From the NCBI GenBank assembly GCA_029207755.1, contig JARCOQ010000001.1, positions 94,592,640-94,656,639 of the forward strand: a stretch of 64,000 nt of DNA. Reading direction: 5' to 3'. Below, piece after piece: positions 1 to 12,456 of the stretch. A model generated the notes under the pieces. It saw only the letters and a program-made list of their open reading frames with translations. It was not told where the DNA came from and made no database searches. This DNA comes from Chamaea fasciata (Eukaryota; Chordata; Aves; Passeriformes; Sylviidae). The number at the start of each line of letters is the position of its first letter. Positions within the stretch are counted from its first letter, which is position 1. The position numbers and the translations under genes were made by a program.

Positions 1-3000
1 TGATACCACCTCCTCCAAGATGGTTCAATTTACAAATGGTAGAAATGCAAACTTTCCAGTGTATGTGTACACTTAGGGCAACGTGTTAATATCTGAGATT
101 CCCACAGAATGTCATTTTTGAGACGGGCAGGTACTCATCAAAGATGTAGCCTTGTGTCAGCTTCTCACAATGTTTCCTCAAGTGATTAGTGAACCTGAAG
201 TTTTAGATTCACTAACTAATCATGTAGTACATGGCTCTGGTGATCTAAGTGAGGAACAGTATAGGTATAAGAAACCGAAAAACACGTGCCTCTTCACTAC
301 AATCTGGTGACTAGGAGAAAAACCACAAGTAAATGATGAAGCCATGCTGAGACAAAGAAAGAGAGGAAATCAAAAGCTCTCCAAAAATGGCAGTACTTAC
401 ACACTTATTTCATAAGGTGTATATAGAACCATAAATGTGTGTCTAAACCTGTGTATAACCTCAGCAACAAATCTCGTACATGAAAGGTCAGTCTTGGAAA
501 CTATCAATTCTTTTTTTCCTGGGGAGTAGACCTAGAAAAAGTGAGAAATGCAAATTTTAAAAATTGGCAGAAATTGTGCATTCATCTAAGATTCTAAGGA
601 TGATTGTCCTCTATCATTACTTATTTTAAGGTTTTGCATTGAGGCACTGTGGAGTAAGAAGGATGCCTTCCTCCTCTTTTTAAGACTGTTTTGTGCTCAG
701 ATAAATACAAAGCCAGCCTGCAACTTAATGTAAAGCTGATACACAACAAAATACTAATGGAAAGCAATCAGACTGATTTTATTTATTTTAGTAAATATGC
801 ACGACACTTTGGGTTGCCAGTTTTTATTTGTGCTGCACAGTTACATCCAGCAAATGCTGAATTCACCATCAGAATTACTCTCCAATGGGATTGAATGCTG
901 TGGCCCCTGCAACTGCGCAGCACCACGCCATCTGGCATGCACATTCCTTGTCTCTAACAGCGTGGACTACATATGCAAGGCTGCAAGATAGACCTCCCTC
1001 TTAGTGATCTGTGTTTTGGCCATATTCAACATATTTTTCTTTCCAGTTTCAATATTTTAATGAACTTTTGAGTCACGGCAATAATCTTCATTTTAACAGA
1101 AAAAATTTTAAAGTAATAATCCTGGATTATCCCATTCGTTTCTCAGTTGTGCTCTCAAGAGCTCACTGGGAGCCTTTTGCTAATCAAACAAATCTGAGAC
1201 ATAAGAGCTCCTACTCACCCTCTTGCTGCTTTTTCTTTCTACCGTCTCTAATATAAACAACAAGACAGCACCTAAGTAAGAGGAGGGGGTAAGTGCTGGG
1301 AGAGAACATCTCAGTAGAATGGGTATAGAAAAAGAAAATGACTTTTTCTGAAGAATTCTACTTTGGGATATGATCCTTGTGCCTTTTAGATCAGCATGAA
1401 CTGAGAGGTTCTGAGCATCTTAATGTTGTATGCTATTGCACAGAACTTCGTGGGGATAAAAAAATCCCACACATCCACACATTTGTGTCTATATTGGACA
1501 AAAGGAGAGCAGCTGAGGGTATCTGTGAGTTGTTACTTCCTTTCAATGGGTTGCTAGGATGTATCAGGAATACAGCTTTCCAAAGTTCAAGTTAGCTTTG
1601 AGTCCCTGGGGATCCCATTTGAGTCTTATAAAAGGAGGGAAGGTTTGTTTTCAGTAGAGAATGGAAATAAGAGAATTTAAATAAAACCTAGATGTAGCTT
1701 GAAGTGACCTGCTAATCACAAGCGAAGTATGAAGGGCTACTGCCCAGACAGTGCCTACTCCTGCTGTGGAACTCTACTCCAGGGAAGTGCCATAGGTTCA
1801 GGATGGCTGCTGTGTTGGAGACCACAAGAGTCATGATTCACGCAGAGGGAATGTAAAGCAAGTCAGTTATTTTTTGAGAGTTTCACAATGGCAAAGAATG
1901 GGAACCAATTCACTGGCCAAGAAAACAGGCAACAATGGCTAGGAGTATAAACACGTAAGGCAGACATATAGGGGGCAGGCAGCCAATTAAGAGGAAGGAA
2001 GAAGCTAAAATAAGCTGATGAATTAACAGACAGGAAATATTTAACAGTGAAAGAGATAACGTGTGACTTAGAGGGAAATAAGAGGAAAGAGTTACAAGGT
2101 TAAATCTATAAAATAATACAGTGGTTATTTAGGGGAAATTTTGTCTTGCTGCTAACAGAAAGGACAGAACAAAGTGTAGGGGAAGTGCTGCAGAAGTACC
2201 AGCAAACAAGCTGAGGTCATTGAGACTTTGCATCCAGCAATGACTGGCCAACCCCTCTTGAAATCTTGCTTTTGTTGGGTGATCACCCCACTGCTTTATG
2301 CCTTCTCCCACCTGGCTTGCAAAATGCATGCAGTGTTTCTGGAGTCTTTTGAGCATGCTTTGCTGCCTTAGTTAACCTCATCTTGACTATAGTTTGTATA
2401 GGTCATACTCTGTGATCCATACTCTGATCTGGCATTCTGGCAGGGAGGGCTGCTGAAGCTGGTAAATTTGTGTTCAGGTAATGTTCATATAGAGGAGTAC
2501 AGAAAAAAACAGCCTTAAAGAAGTTGAAAGGAGGTGGGAAAGCAGATGGGACAATCTGAGGGAAAGTACTGACTGTTTCAGTAGATTAGGCTATTTGACC
2601 TGCATTGGCAGAGCACATCCAAAACCAGTTTGGTGTCTCTTCTGGGGCTGAGAAGAGGTAATGGCAACTCCTTGTCCTGAGCCCCTGGCATGCCTCCAGT
2701 TCTGTGAGTTCTTCATGCATGGTTGCTATGGACTGTTGGAACCGTCCTGTAGGCTGGATTCAGAGAAAAAACGAATAACCTGAAAGGCCTGTTTCTACTG
2801 GTTAGTAAATAAAGTAATGAACTTTTATAGTGGAATAGAACCACAATTCTAGGAAAAGTTGAATGTTACAAAACCCTGGGTTTTTTGACATCTTAACAGA
2901 AGAAACATCTGAGTCTACACAGAAGTCTATTATTCATAAGGCGATTCCTGCAAATATGAGAGGGGAGGTGTCTCTGTATGATTGGCCTGCCCTTTCTTCC

Positions 3001-4119
3001 TGCATTCCTTCACATTGACTTGAGTTCCAGATTTGAATAAACTTGAACTCATAAAATCTTTGAGTGTCTAGGATCTGCATGTTGAGTTTGCAGCATCCTG
3101 AAATTAAGCCACTTTTACACTGTTCTAGTTTGTGTGGATGTGGAATTTTTGAACTACTTTGAAATAACATTTTGAGGGGATACAAGAGAATCGTCAGCGT
3201 TAGAAAACTACTTATGTGTCAAAGAGGAACATACACTATGACACTGAGAAATAGGGAATGATAACTCCAGGATAACTTCCTTATTCAAAATTAGAAATAA
3301 GGAAGTAGAAAGGGAAAAACTAATGACTTTGCTTTGCTCAGCACAATACCGTGATTTGAGTGTGATGCCTGACTTTGCTCCCAGTTATCCTGAGAAACTC
3401 AGAATAATGTAGAAGTAGTAGGATCAGAATAAGGCCTGTGTAGTTTTCACGCATGTTCACATCCAACAAAGCCTTTTGGCAGAACTGGCATTGTGCTCTG
3501 TGTTACCCAAAATGCAAAGGCAGGGACTGATTTTTGGAGCTTACCATTTAAATGCAATAAGCTCTTTCTAGATTCCAGATACTCTGTCTTAAATTAAAAA
3601 TAAAATCTTAGAATAGAATAGATTAGATTAGAGAAGAATAGACAGTCTTAGATTAAAAAGAATATGCTTTCTGACTGCCAAGGGGCAGGAGAAACCCCTG
3701 GCATTGCTGCACACGGTGCAGGCAGCCTGACTACTGCCTGAAACTGCTTCTAGCTAATCTGGGCATGAGAGCAGTGAAGACTACCCCACAACCCAGCAAT
3801 CAAAAATCAAGCTTTGTGGGGATTTGTGGCCCTGAGGGAGGTGCTGTGTTGTAGGAAGGTGCTGATGCCTTTGCCAGCATGCCTTAACTACTGCTACCCT
3901 GCAGAGCTGCCAGACAAAACCTATCACAGGTGGGTCTATCCAGGCTGCAATCACATCTCCATTTTTGTCGTGAGGGGATGTACTTGTTCACCCTCTGTAA
4001 ATGGTGGCAGTCTTCCAGCTAACAGTGGTGTCTGGGCTCTGTGCAGTATTACCTGCTGAGGTGTTTCCTACAACATGCCACTTCTTTCTTTACTCTTGCT
4101 CTTGGCTCTTTCTCTTTAG
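1..4119. other. No gene recognised; unique-looking A+T-rich DNA
   Basis: I see no interspersed repeat that I can name and no convincing exon here. The only local structure is a short GAATA/GATTA run near 3611-3655. Open frames reach about 80 codons at most, have no recognisable domain and lack convincing splice sites. Probably intronic or intergenic. Confidence 0.6.
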
Positions 4120-4222
4120 ACAGAGCTTGGCAAGCAGCCTTGTGGCAATTTTCTGCACTGAACACGTGCCAGAGGAAACCCGCTTGGATAAGAACTGGGA
4201 CATTTTGATCAAAAGCAAGGTT
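4120..4222 (+). other. Candidate internal exon (weak, unidentified)
   Basis: A long pyrimidine tract (about 4083-4117) ends in a TAG acceptor. An open frame follows from 4121, read in phase to a GTGAGT donor at 4223-4228. The frame gives 34 codons, including the stretch EHVPEETRLDKNWDILIKSK, and stays open beyond both candidate splice sites. A second, weaker donor lies at 4220. I do not recognise the peptide, and a frame this short is easily open by chance. No partner exon was found nearby. It could equally be a non-coding RNA exon or nothing. Confidence 0.18.
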
Positions 4223-7194
4223 GTGAGTCCCAATGGATATTCTTTTTTTATGTGCTTGTTAGCATCGTTGTTTTTCCAATTTTTGCTGTATGAAATAGTG
4301 TTCTGTCCTTGACTAATGCTTTTCATTCACTTTTCTTACAAGTCCCTGCTTTGGTATGGGGAATGTCTAAATTCCCTTCATCAAACTTTCTTTGTTCATT
4401 GGAAAACAATGTAGCAAAAAGTGTATGACAAAGATTCAAATGTACTTGAAGTAATGCTTTCTTACTTGCTTTGATTTCTAAAAGTTAATTGTTAAAAATG
4501 GGGCTTGATATCTAATGTGTTCAAATGATAAGGTGCTTTGAAAAAAACAATTCCCTACTGCCAGGCCAGCTTCGTTGAACCTTGCTTACTTGGACAGTAC
4601 ATCATGTAATGGAGTGCCAGAGATGCTCCTCTGAAATAAAAAGTGCAAAAGGTAGTTAGTTGCAGCATAATAAAAAGGATGCCAATCACCCTTTTGATGA
4701 GTTACGTATCAGTATCAAATACCAAAATTACTAATTTTTTTCATTAAATGAATTGAGGAGTTTCTGTTTCCATTTTCTTTTTTCAAATTATAGCTCTTTT
4801 CATAATCTCTGAGCCCACAATGTGCCCATTTTAACTTTCATTCTCTTGTTTTTATTTAAAAAATTCAGCCAACCTTTGGCAACATCATCAATGTTTATGG
4901 ACAGTGATCTTTGCTTTAGAAATAGTGTCACTGCTGTACCTTGTGAGGCGATGATAAACATCCTGAAATTGTACAGAGAAAAAGGTCAAAGATCAAATAG
5001 ATTTCCTCACCAGGGAATTGTTTTGCAAAACACAATGATCCTGTTGCTTTTATTGTAACAGAGGAGTTAGGGTTTGCAGAAAATGAAGTTGTGGACTGGA
5101 CTGATGGACTTTGAAAGGCACATCTAAGATGTTGGATCTTTCAAAGACAAGAAGGTTGTTTCCTTGTCACTGTGGCCAGTGGGTTTAGTCCTTTTCCTGA
5201 TGATGGGATGAAAAGTGGGAAATGAATACTTGCTGCTGGCCTATATCACACAGGGCAATTCAGCTGAGTGACGTGCAGCCTAAATGAGTCTCTCCTCTGC
5301 CTCACAGGGAAAAACTTTCAGACAACAGCAACTGCACCTCTAATGGTGTTATGAAGATAACAGTGACTTTAGTCATTAAACAAACCAACTGCAGGTGCTG
5401 GGCTGTCTGTGTGCATTCACTTCAGCACTCACTTCCCTTTTGCTGACTCAATTGCCTGCAGCTCGCTGTTGCTCAGACAGGGAACACGTAAAGTGAGACC
5501 AGCTGAATGTGCAGACAGCATTGAGGTGTTCCAGGGGAGCAGTTAATGTTAGTATCTTCATAAGATTTCCAGGTTCCAGTCAGCCTGGAGTTTGCATTTA
5601 TTTTTGGGATAGAGTCAGCATTTGGTTGCTTGGGCAATTTCATTGTCGAATCCAATGTTAATCCAAAGAAACATTAATATTACTTACTTATTCCTACCAC
5701 TCTGCTGACTGTTATGAAGGCCCCAAAATCTGAGGTAGGAGCTGCCTTTGCCTGTATCAGGAAAACTAGTTTTTCAAACCAGACAAAAATGTTATTTTTT
5801 CATATAAAAAAAAAAAAAAAAAGACACCGAGATGTTTCTGTTTGGGTTTTCCTGGTCTTGGTGCTGACTTCTGCTGTCCTCTATCTAATAATTGTTCATC
5901 TGGCATTCTCATTATATCAAGACACCATCCTACAGTGGTAGTTGTCTCCTCTGGAACTGAAAATCAAAACAATTATATGATGCAACAAGAAGATGTGATA
6001 AATGAGTAGAGGGAGAGTAAGAGAAATGATGAGGCTACCAGTGACAAGAAACAGAGCTATATAGACTGGATGTAAAATTTGTAACTTTGCAGTATGTGTT
6101 AGGTTTTATTTCTCTAAGCTATAAAAAGAGGAAAAAGATTGATGGTATCAATAGTTCCCGCTGGCCACCTGCCTCCCGTTTATGTTGAAAAGATGAAAGT
6201 GGATTCCTTTCACACATCAAGGTACATTTTATGCTTTCTGTAACAAAGCACATCATGGTATTTTTCCCAACTGCATTTTCTGTTTAGTTTTAAGAAAATA
6301 AATCTGAGAAAATGGAGAAGATCTTGAGAACTATGGGCCCACTAATTTTGTAGTTCAAGAAGTCTAGCATGTTTCTTTGTCTTTCCCTTACAAATATTTT
6401 CCAGAGGATCACTATCTCTTGACTAGATCATCTTGTGACCATTAATAAGCAACAGAGGAAACAGCAATGAGTGCTGTGCTCGGACAAAAGCCTGCCAGAA
6501 CCAGTAACTAGCAACACACAACAGCCCTGCTCAGACTTTAAAGCAAACATCAAACTAAATAACCTATTTCTCATGGGTGGGATTGTGGTGCAGTTTGACA
6601 GCTATATGACAGAAAATGACAGACATATACATAAGTACAAATATTTGTGTGTGAGGGGGCTGAAACACAGAGAGAGAGATCAGACTGCCATTTTCTCAGT
6701 GAATCTAACCATACATCAGAATGCAATTTTGCTTACATTTGCCATTTGAAAGGAATGCAAGTATTAAAAAAATAAAATTAAAAAAAAAAAAGTAGGCCCT
6801 TATTCTAGGAAGATTATGGAGTGAAGGATGTGGCATGTGGCAGGACTTCCTGAAGAAGGCCAGCATCACTGCTCCCCAAGGAGGCAGCTCTTTGCAGCCA
6901 ACAGCTAAAATGAACTCACAGAGACTGCTAGCTTCACCAGCAAGGGGGACTCACCCGTGACTGTGTAGATGGAAGAGCACAGGTCCCTGTTCCACCAAGG
7001 GAAAGTGCCCCTGGAGCAAAGGACCACAGCACACACTCATCATTTTCATTCAAGACAAAAGGAGGAACCATAACACAATCTGGCCAGAAAAATGGCCTCA
7101 GAGAATTGCTGTGAGAAAAGCTGAAAGGAATTATTTCTAATGTGAGAAATCTGATTCAGTCTTACCCTGGTTTGGCTAAAGTGGCAGGGTTTGC
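4223..7194. other. No gene recognised; A-rich runs only
   Basis: Apart from adenine runs at 5806-5822 and 6764-6791, I see no repeat family or coding signal. The stretch at about 6820-7060 is somewhat richer in G+C but matches no element I know, and its open frames are short. Confidence 0.55.
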
Positions 7195-7444
7195 TTTAGA
7201 CACTTCTAAATTTGCATTGACATAGGATTAGGATTAGGGGTATAGGGTTAGGGCATTCAGAGTAATGGCTTACTGTTAGGGTTATTAGGGTTAGGGTCAT
7301 TAGAGGTTATTAGGTTCTGTTGCTTAGAGTAAGGCTTTGGGTTTTTAGGTTAGGATTAAGCTTATGGTTAATGCTGAAGTTACAGTTTTTTTCATTTTTA
7401 TTAAGGCGAGAGTTAGGTTTAGAAACTTCTAGATTTGCTTTCAC
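7195..7444 (+). repeat. Degenerate telomere-like block with flanking direct repeats
   Basis: Between 7223 and 7375 the + strand carries five exact TTAGGG hexamers and many one-base variants such as TTAGGA, TTAGAG and TTAGGT. This is what a decayed interstitial telomeric sequence looks like. The block sits between two copies of a 27-bp motif, 7195-7221 and 7418-7444, which share 23 of 27 bases and lie 223 bp apart. Either the block entered between duplicated flanks or the whole unit is a decayed tandem repeat. The hexamer content is directly visible; a telomeric origin is inferred. Confidence 0.6.
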
Positions 7445-8594
7445 TTTGGGCTACTAATTTCTGACTACTCTTCACCATGTTATATATTTTGCACTACGAG
7501 AATTCTTCAAATGCTTTTTTATCTGTTCTTCTACACCTCTGTGGCCCTCTTGCCATGCCCATTATCATCCCCTCTATTTTTAATGTGAACCACACAACCC
7601 AGGTTGTATGAGTGCTGTTTAGTTCTTGTATGTCTATATCCAAAGAAGACCTTCCTGATCCACACACAAAGCATGGGTTGTGTGATGCTCCCTTTTAGGA
7701 GATAGTTTTTTCAGGACCTAGGAAATTTTCCTGATTTCACCTGCTGTGGTGGCCTAACCATTTGTTTGAAGAAGAAATTTGTGAAGCTCCAGATGGAAGG
7801 AGCAACTATTTATCACCAATGCAGGACCTGGATTCAATGCAATGCTTTTCCTTACATGCCTCCTGTTTCTCTCCAGTTCATCCCAAACTGTTAACTTCTT
7901 TTGAACTTGTATGAATTGTCCATGCATTAAAGAAATATTTTTCTTCGCCTTTGTTTTTTTTTAATATTTCTCAAGAATGAAACCTCTGTAGTAGAACCAA
8001 CATATTGTGCATAAGCAAATGGTTCAGAGGATTAAATATTTGCCCCTGGGATCTTCTCCACACACACTGCAAAACACATCCTCCTCAGGAAGGTTTCTCC
8101 TGGCACTCCACCTGAGGGGCTTTCCATTTCCTGATCAAACACCACATGGAAAATTAAAGTTCACAGAAAATATATATAAAATCCAACACCTCTCTCTAAC
8201 AAGCTGTATGGAGAGGCCAGATACTAAGTTGTTAATTCTTACCACTGTTTAATACACATAGTGCATAATTACCACTACATAATACTGTACAGCACATAAT
8301 ATGGTTAATGTGCTGATTAAATTGAAATTAATTTCACTTTTTTTCCTTACTAATTCCCTCCTATTTCCTTCTGACAATAGCTCTCTTTTCTCTCTCTCAC
8401 ACTTGCTTTCAGCTCAGTAACATATGTGTTGTGCAACCCTGTCCCTGAGGTGTGTATTAGACTTCCTTAAGCTTACCAGAACATGTACCTAGGACAACTT
8501 AACTCAGAAACACCAATATTACAGTCTCAGACCTCTGCCCATGGCAACCTTCCTACGTTCAGCCTAAGCACAGCCCCAAATCTTGCTCTCTGGG
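7445..8594. other. No gene recognised
   Basis: A+T-rich DNA with no named repeat. The 81-codon frame at 8007-8252 has no domain signature or splice context. The segment ends at the left border of an LTR. Confidence 0.55.
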
Positions 8595-9307
8595 TGTCCT
8601 GGGGTGACGTTGTGAGGTTTGTAACCCCAGTCGTCTGTTGGGTCTCTGTTGGATATGGCCCTCTGTGCCTTTGGTGTTGGGTCTGGGAGCAGGGGGAAGG
8701 GAGAGGTGAGTGGTGTGTTTTCAGAAACTTTCCTCAGCCAGATGGCCTTGAGAGTCAGATTCAGCAACACACGGTGAGGGATGGAGAGATCTTTTTTCTT
8801 CATGCTTTTTTTTCAGTAGTTAGTTAGTTAGTGAATAGTTAGCAGAGGGGGAGAAGGTTTGCCTTTTTTCTTCTCCTCCTGGTCTTTTTTCCTTTTTTTT
8901 CTTTCCTGTTTTTTTTTCTCTTTTTTTTTTTTTGCCTTCTCTTGGAACTGTTAAAATCTCTCTGGACTGAGGACCCAGGGGAGCGTCGTGGGAGGCTTGC
9001 ACCTGGAACCCACCAAGATCCATCCTGTGCAGCAACATTTCCCAGTGCCAGAGGGACTGAGACAGGGCAGCCACCTCCAGGAAGGACTTCTTTTCTAGAT
9101 CTGTCATCTCTCCAGAGTGGCATGAAGTTCTTGTCATCGGGTATTGCCCAATTTATTGTGCTGGGGAGTGCTTTGCCTGTTTAATAAACAGGGTTCTTTC
9201 CACTTCTCTCTGAGGAGGTTTTGTTTTTTTTTTCCCCGAACGGGTTGGGGGAGGGGAGGGAGGGCCCCTGAGGAGGTTTCCTCCCAAATCTGCCTTAAAC
9301 CTCTACC
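8595..9307 (+). mobile_element. Solo LTR of an endogenous retrovirus (passerine type)
   Basis: The element begins TGTCCTGGGGTGACG and runs about 713 bp. It contains a T-rich stretch (about 8857-8934), a TTTAATAAACAGGG polyadenylation-type motif at 9180-9193, and a G-rich stretch after CCCCGAACGGG, a layout I recognise from songbird LTRs. The right end is set at the AAACCTCTACC motif, where related LTRs close with an AAACC-type end. The flanks are CTGGG on the left and GTGGG on the right, plausibly a target duplication with one substitution. No primer-binding site, gag, pol or env follows, so this is a solo LTR. Frames of 80-126 codons across it (such as 8483-8827 and 9144-9524) are not host genes. 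The right boundary is uncertain by about 10 bp. Confidence 0.72.
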
Positions 9308-9424
9308 GTGGGAAAAGAGGAATGGGCAATGCAGAACAAAATATATGAAAAAAATAAAAGTCTCTGCTTCAGATTATTTTTGTTGTAAAAATCTGTTCAT
9401 CTTTATAAGCGTGTGCATCACCAC

Positions 9425-9910
9425 ATCTGGGGTCTTCAGCACAAGAATGATGTGGACCTCTGAGAGCAGGTCCAGAGCAGACACATCAGAGGGAAGAAGC
9501 ACCTTTCCTATGAGGACAAGCTGAGAGGTCTGAGGTTGTTTAGCCTGGAGAAGAGAAGGTTCTGGGGAGACCTTACAGCACCTCTTAGTACTTAAAGGGG
9601 GCCTCCAAAAAGGAGGGGGAGAGAATTTTTACATGGGCAGATAGTGACAGAACAAGGGGGAAATGGTTTGAAACTAAAAGATGAGAGATTTAGATGAAAT
9701 CTTTGGAAGAAGTTCTTTTCTCAGAAGGTGGTGAGGCACTGGAACAGGCTGCCCAGAATGGTGCCCCATCCCTGGAAATGTTTGAGGCCAGGTTGTACAG
9801 GGCACTGAGTAATGTGGTCTAGTGGAAGGTGTCCTTGCCTAAGGCAGAGAATTTGGAACAAAATGGTCTTTAAGGTGCCTTCCAACCCAAGACATTCTAT
9901 GGTTCTATGA
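9425..9910 (+). mobile_element. CR1 LINE 3' fragment
   Basis: The sequence follows the CR1 3' region: the TCCTATGAGGACAAGCTGAG motif, then TAGCCTGGAGAAGAGAAGG, GAGGCACTGGAACAGGCTGC, CCATCCCTGG and TTCCAACCCAAGACATTCTA, ending TTCTATGGTTCTATGA at 9895-9910. It is 5' truncated, as most avian CR1 copies are, and keeps only the end of ORF2 plus the 3' UTR, with many substitutions and no intact frame. It starts about 120 bp after the preceding LTR. The left end is approximate. Confidence 0.9.
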
Positions 9911-10899
9911 TCTGTATGTACACAAATGTTTGTGTTCACCTGTGTGCACACAAATAAATATAGAGAGAGAGCTGCTTACTTCCGTATCACAGAAACTGAT
10001 ACTGAATCCCACAGTTTCTGAGTTACACCAACATCCTACACAGTTTTTAAAGGGCTAGTGAGTACTGAGTCGATGCCCTCTGCTTTCTCCCCTTCCCTTT
10101 AATTGCCATTTTTTGGATTCTTTTGGAATCTGACCATGCTGATAAATGACACATCACTGAAGGGAATTTCGTTTATTTTCTGCTGTGATGAGAGGATGGA
10201 AGCCTTTTTGTGTAGGGCTACTTCAGGTAAACAAAGGAAAACAAAAGCGCTTGTTCAAGGAGGAGTAAATGGGAACCCAGAGGAGAAGGACCTCCATGAC
10301 ATGGTGGTGCTGCTGGCTCCAAGCAGTCAGCACCTGGAGTTCTGGGAAAAGAGATGTAGCTAGCCCCAGGCCCCCAGAAGAAGGCAGCTGTTGCAGGCTC
10401 TGGTGCCGCTGTCTTTCATTCTGCTCTCACCCGTGACTCTCCAGCCTTCCTATTTTACAATTTTATGTAAACTCTGGGGTCCTGCAGGATGAAAGTGCTC
10501 TCTGTTTCACAGCGGAGCTGTGGCTTTTCGATTTTACAGCCCCAAAATTACTTCATGATGATCCAGAGCACACATCATAGCCCAGAAACCACACGGGAGC
10601 CATGCTGGTAAAGGAAGCCGAGAACTGCTGAAGTAGCCAGACTGAAATTTATAACCGTGACCTGGGCCTTGTCAGGCCTTTACGACACCATGTAAAGGGA
10701 ATTGCTGCTTAGTCACCAATTTGCTTGGCAAGATTGGCTGGATTAGGAAATACATAAAAGGTCAGACAGTAGGAGTTTGTCTAGACATCCTATTTTGGAT
10801 TATACGCTCTACAAGTTTCTGTGGCAACCCCTGCAAAACATTCATATTTTAGCAATATTTTTGAAGGCTCCATTTCTGTAATGAGCCACCAAAGCTTTT
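9911..10899. other. No gene recognised
   Basis: Directly after the CR1 end there is a short AT/GA-rich stretch (about 9950-9970), then unique DNA. The 86-codon frame at 10103-10363 includes an AG|GTAAAC donor-like site near 10226 but has no convincing acceptor or domain. Confidence 0.5.
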
Positions 10900-11350
10900 G
10901 TGAGCAAAATTAACTTGTTTCTCTGCCACCCGCTACACTCTTTTGGGAAGCGGAGCGAGCCACCTCAGTTGGGTGCTGACGGAGAAACCGCCTTATTCCC
11001 CAAGGCAGAAGGTATGCCTGTGGGGGCAGCCAGTGACCCAGGGAGGCCTGGGAGCTGCCAGAGTGGAGGAGCTGAGACAGGGACTGCATGCTTCCTTGAG
11101 GCTGCCAGACCACACTCTGTTGTCCTTCGCCAGCCCAGGCCCCATGCGGAGCTTTCCAGTGGCAGAGGGACGGATGGGAGGAGCCAGAAGAAACAGGTGC
11201 TGCCCCAGGTTCCCTGCTTGTGAGCAGCACACTGAGATCATGAGCACCATGGCTTGCCACGTGCACCTGAGTCCACTGGGATTTGAGATAGGCTGCTCAG
11301 GAGTTTTAACTGGAAAAAACGCAGTATTGTAGTGAGAGGGGAAAACCAAC
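10900..11350. other. GC-rich segment open in several frames, unassigned
   Basis: This segment is clearly richer in G+C than its surroundings. It carries overlapping open frames of 107-129 codons on both strands (for example 10943-11332 on + and 10910-11266 on -). Open frames on both strands are what one expects where high G+C makes stop codons rare, so coding is not implied. I do not recognise the DNA as a repeat or the peptides as a family. It may be an old repeat, a regulatory element or an untranslated exon. Confidence 0.3.
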
Positions 11351-11403
11351 CAACCAGCCAGCCAGGCAAAAATGGGCTACACAGGCAGGGGTTTTTTCAC
11401 TTC

Positions 11404-11537
11404 TCATAGATCATAGACTGATGTGAATTGGAAGGTACCTTAAAGTCCAACTAGTTCCAACCCTTCTGCCGTGGGTAAGCACATCTTCTGCTAGAACAGA
11501 TGGCTCAAAGCCTTGTCTATCCTGTTCTTGTACTTGT
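11404..11537 (-). mobile_element. CR1 LINE 3'-end fragment
   Basis: On the minus strand this ends with the CR1 tail. On + it reads TCATAGATCATAGACTG, then GGAAGGTACCTTAAAG, TCCAACTAGTTCCAACCC, and a TGGCTCAAAGCCTTGTCTAT stretch. Only about 130 bp of the 3' UTR remain. The 5'-truncated end runs directly into an (ATT)n array. Confidence 0.82.
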
Positions 11538-11540
11538 GAC

Positions 11541-11545
11541 ATTAC

Positions 11546-11600
<55 letters not shown>

Positions 11601-11602
11601 TA
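11541..11602. repeat. (ATT)n microsatellite
   Basis: A near-perfect trinucleotide run of about 20 ATT/TTA units abuts the truncated end of a CR1 copy. The poly-leucine reading on + in this interval is a by-product of the repeat and not a protein. Confidence 0.95.
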
Positions 11603-11604
11603 CT

Positions 11605-12204
11605 CCCTTCCATCTCATCCCTTGTGCAGGTGAGAAATATGAACAGTTTCAAATTTTGATCTCAAAAAAAAAGAGAAAAATTCATTTTCTGGGTTGTTAA
11701 AGTGAGGGTAAAAAAAAGAGAAAAAATGAACTCCACGAGTTTCAATTACTAATTGGATTTGGCTGGGCTTTCCATGTTGAATCAAATAGATGCCAACTTA
11801 AACTAAATAAAATGTAGCAAGAAAGATTTTATGAAAAGCAAAGGTAGATTTACTTTGTCTACTCAAGTAAAAATGATTGAATAAATAAACATTCCAGACA
11901 GCGCTTTTGACCAGGTTTGTTAAAGTAAGTGCATGCTTAACTTTATGATTCCTATCATCTGATACATAGAAAGCTAGCTTTCAAATTCTTTCCTGAAAGG
12001 GCTGGTATTTATTAGGACTGGTCAGTTTTCTTTCCTTTTCCTCATTATTATCTTCTGGATAAATATTACTATGAAAGGGGTTTTGCAATGCTGGCTGCTG
12101 ACATAGCCAGCACCTGGAGCCATGGTGGTGCCAATCCAGCGATGCAGCAAACGTTCCTCTGATGGTACCACACACCTTCCTTGGGCAGTGCTCTTTCCAT
12201 CCAC
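11605..12204. other. No gene recognised; possible fragment of an old palindromic repeat
   Basis: Mostly A+T-rich. A short stretch at about 11914-11945, with AAGTGCATGCTTAACTTTA, resembles part of the old palindromic element called at 43867-43957, but it is too short to assign. Frames near 12022-12295 have no domain. Confidence 0.4.
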
Positions 12205-12270
12205 CTCCAAGCCCTTCAGAAAAGTGGGTACCATTATCCCCACTCTGCAGCTGAGGAACGGCTGGAGGAA
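12205..12270 (-). repeat. Ancient MIR/L3-like tail (minus orientation)
   Basis: The + strand reads ACCATTATCCCCACTCTGC then AGCTGAGGAACGG. This is the reverse of the 'cctcagtttccccatctgtaaaatggg' motif shared by old MIR/L2/L3-type retroposons. It is diverged and short, so the exact family cannot be named. Confidence 0.45.
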
Positions 12271-12456
12271 AGCCGGGCTTAGAGAAATCAGCCAATGGTT
12301 TTGAGAAGCTCTGGACTACTTGCAGCTTCCCTGAAAGTACTGGGGTGAGAGTGATGTTTCTGTCAGGGCTGGCTTTTCATACATCTATTGAGAAGGTGTG
12401 TAATTAGTTTGCTTTGTAAATTAAACTGCAAAATTTTGTACTGAGTAACAGCTGGG

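Noticed and set aside
8483..9524. Several 80-126-codon frames on both strands
   Set aside because: They lie inside or across the edges of an LTR and follow its T-rich and G-rich tracts.
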